NCBI GenBank assembly: GCA_032622095.1
Contig: CP136069.1
Span: 181,773,122-181,837,121, forward strand
Source: Siphonodentalium dalli
Lineage: Eukaryota > Mollusca > Scaphopoda > Gadilida > Siphonodentaliidae
DNA: 64,000 nt
Direction of reading: 5' to 3'
Part shown: piece by piece, positions 62,500 through 64,000 of the stretch
Layout of the letters: the number at the start of each line of letters is the position of its first letter
How positions within the stretch are numbered: the first letter of the stretch is position 1
Notes under the pieces: generated by a model
The model's database searches: none
Told to the model about the DNA's origin: nothing
The model's input: only the letters and a program-made list of their open reading frames with translations
Made by a program: the position numbers and the translations under genes

Positions 62500-63850
62500 T
62501 TCAAAGTCCCTCATTTTGCAAGAATATGTGTCTCTTAAATATAATGATTACATTCGTTTAATGCTATGATTTGTTTTGCTAGCTCACTATATGAATGCCC
62601 TCATTCCCCATACAAATGACAGTTGAGAAGATATAATTGTTCAAGTGACTTCACTCGGTCACCTTTTGTCGAGATTGTGTAAATTCAACGCCGAAAATAC
62701 ATTATAACGAATTATGGAGATGAATATTTATAACTTTGGTGGATATCGGCGACTAAACATTCATATCAATGTTAGTGCCCCTCCACTCTCCATCTCTGAC
62801 CGAAACGGCCCCAAATGTGGTGCCTTTAACCCATACGATTTGATTCCTCGTATCAATGGGGCAGAACGTGTATGCATTTGGTGAAAATTAGTCCTAAACA
62901 TATTTGTATCAGCTTTAGTGCTCCTCCCCTCCCCATTCATGACTCGAACGACGCCATCCAAACCAAGGCCATCAGACTCCTGGTGTAATGGAGGTGATTA
63001 TGTATAAGTTTGGTGTGCTCGGCAACTAAACAAGTTATTATCAATTTTAGTGCTCCCCATCTCTCACCCAAATGGCACAAATTTGGCGTCTTTATGTCAC
63101 ACGATTAGATTCTCGTGTCATAGAGAAGAATATGTATCAATTTGGTGAAATTCGTCGCTAAATATCTTTTGTATATCAATGTTGGTGTTCCTCTCCACCT
63201 CCGTGCACCCTGACTCGAACGGCGCCATATCACAAAGCTGATTATGTATAAGTTTGGTGGAAATTGGGGACAAAAGTATAATTTATCATTTTTGCTGTCC
63301 CTCCCATTTTCTGCCCATGACACCAACAGCGTCACTTAAAAAATAATTAAACTGCACCATTATCTTCCCCGTAAAAAGTTACACCTATTTGACCCCTATC
63401 TTGCCATATAGATGGTCCCTTTGAAGTTATAAAGAACACAAACATACATTCGCAAATACAGGCACCAGATGTGGCCTCTTTAAAGAAAATCCATCTGATT
63501 CGATGGTCCCCATATCAGATTCCAACAGCAAGAAACAAAATTTAAATGCCGCTTCAGTTATCAGAATCGATTAGTTGCCTAAAAATAATGCTAACAAAGT
63601 CAAATATTGTTTAAAATTACCCAAAACGTGTTATTTAACAGCATTTTGTTCAATGAAATCTGGCCGGATTGTCAAACATCCCCTATCCCCGACTCAAGCG
63701 CCACTTTTGGCATCTTTAAACCGCACAGTTAGATTCATTATAAATATGACAATTGGTTGAAATCAGCGACTGAACAAATTCGCATCAAATTTAGTGCCCC
63801 CCCATCTCTCATCCAAACCGCAACTGTATGACTTCGACTTTAGACACCGA
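62500..63850. repeat. Dimeric degenerate repeat, second locus
   Basis: This follows the same order as 10970-11357 and 18069-19000. It has GTCCCTCATTTTGCAAGAAT, then GCTAGCTCACTATATGAAT, then alternating AATTTGGTGGAAATCGGCG and TGACTCGAACGGCGCCA blocks. It ends with TTATCTTCCCCGTAAAAAG, which is also found at 18488-18506. It has no insertions here, so it is a reference for the interrupted locus. Confidence 0.7.
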
Positions 63851-64000
63851 CAACATGATATACACAATTTGTCTACTACTCTATGAATAGCTCCCATGCT
63901 GTTCTATAGTAGTGAATTTTGACATATGTGATGCTGTAGATATACAAATAAATGATGATATCACATTCGTGAGACTGCTCTGAGTACATATATTTTGGCT

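Overview
The window looks like a piece of a eukaryotic, most likely marine invertebrate, genome. It is AT-rich and mostly non-coding, with long tandem-repeat arrays, non-autonomous DNA transposons, tRNA-derived repeats, broken LINE reverse transcriptases and one intron-containing C-type lectin gene. There are no operons and no prokaryotic gene layout. The style of the satellites (short peptides readable in all frames, monomers of 120-165 bp, terminal hairpins) is common in molluscs and other spiralians. I infer that placement and cannot prove it.

Layout. 1-850: unassigned sequence with a poly-C run. 851-7500: head-to-tail array of a Helitron-like element with internal 122-bp monomers, including two 1129-bp copies. 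Its last unit is split by a 5'-truncated LINE (5980-7241). 7501-7828: start of a second Helitron-like family. 9137-10265: an inverted-repeat region holding a tRNA-derived repeat. 10970-24350: a degenerate dimeric repeat (period about 280 bp) that was the landing site for several later insertions. These are a long-TIR element (11358-18068), an element with subterminal repeats (18978-22933) and a TTAA-flanked palindromic MITE (23850-24239). The long-TIR element itself contains a tRNA-related composite (12038-16407), which in turn holds a perfect four-unit tandem Helitron array (12636-16219). 25009-25546: a TIR element. 25600-40030: about 115-bp repeats followed by a 160-165-bp satellite with higher-order duplications, hit by a TA-flanked MITE and an 8-bp-TSD hAT-like MITE.

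40000-48100: a tRNA-like SINE, a second copy of the TA MITE, then the only convincing host gene. This is a C-type lectin-like gene with two phase-compatible exons (45099-45287 and 47391-47644) and a frameshifted duplicate of the last exon (47851-48100). 48900-64000: another broken LINE RT (49747-50622), further palindromic MITEs, several long imperfect palindromes with unrelated arms, a Harbinger-like full palindrome (56899-57312), an ACCATGGT-rich region (59450-60545), and a second copy of the dimeric repeat and its neighbours (61270-63850).

The two observations I rate highest are these. (1) Two MITE families with different termini (TTAA-flanked CCCTTTACCC and AATT-flanked GTGACCCGCC) carry the same pair of 67-nt hairpins. 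(2) Five palindromes with unrelated arms place CGA(G/A) opposite CGAG near the hairpin tip, so the stem would contain tandem G-A mismatches at the same place each time. Target-site duplications and internal 'empty sites' allow much of the insertion order to be read from this window alone.
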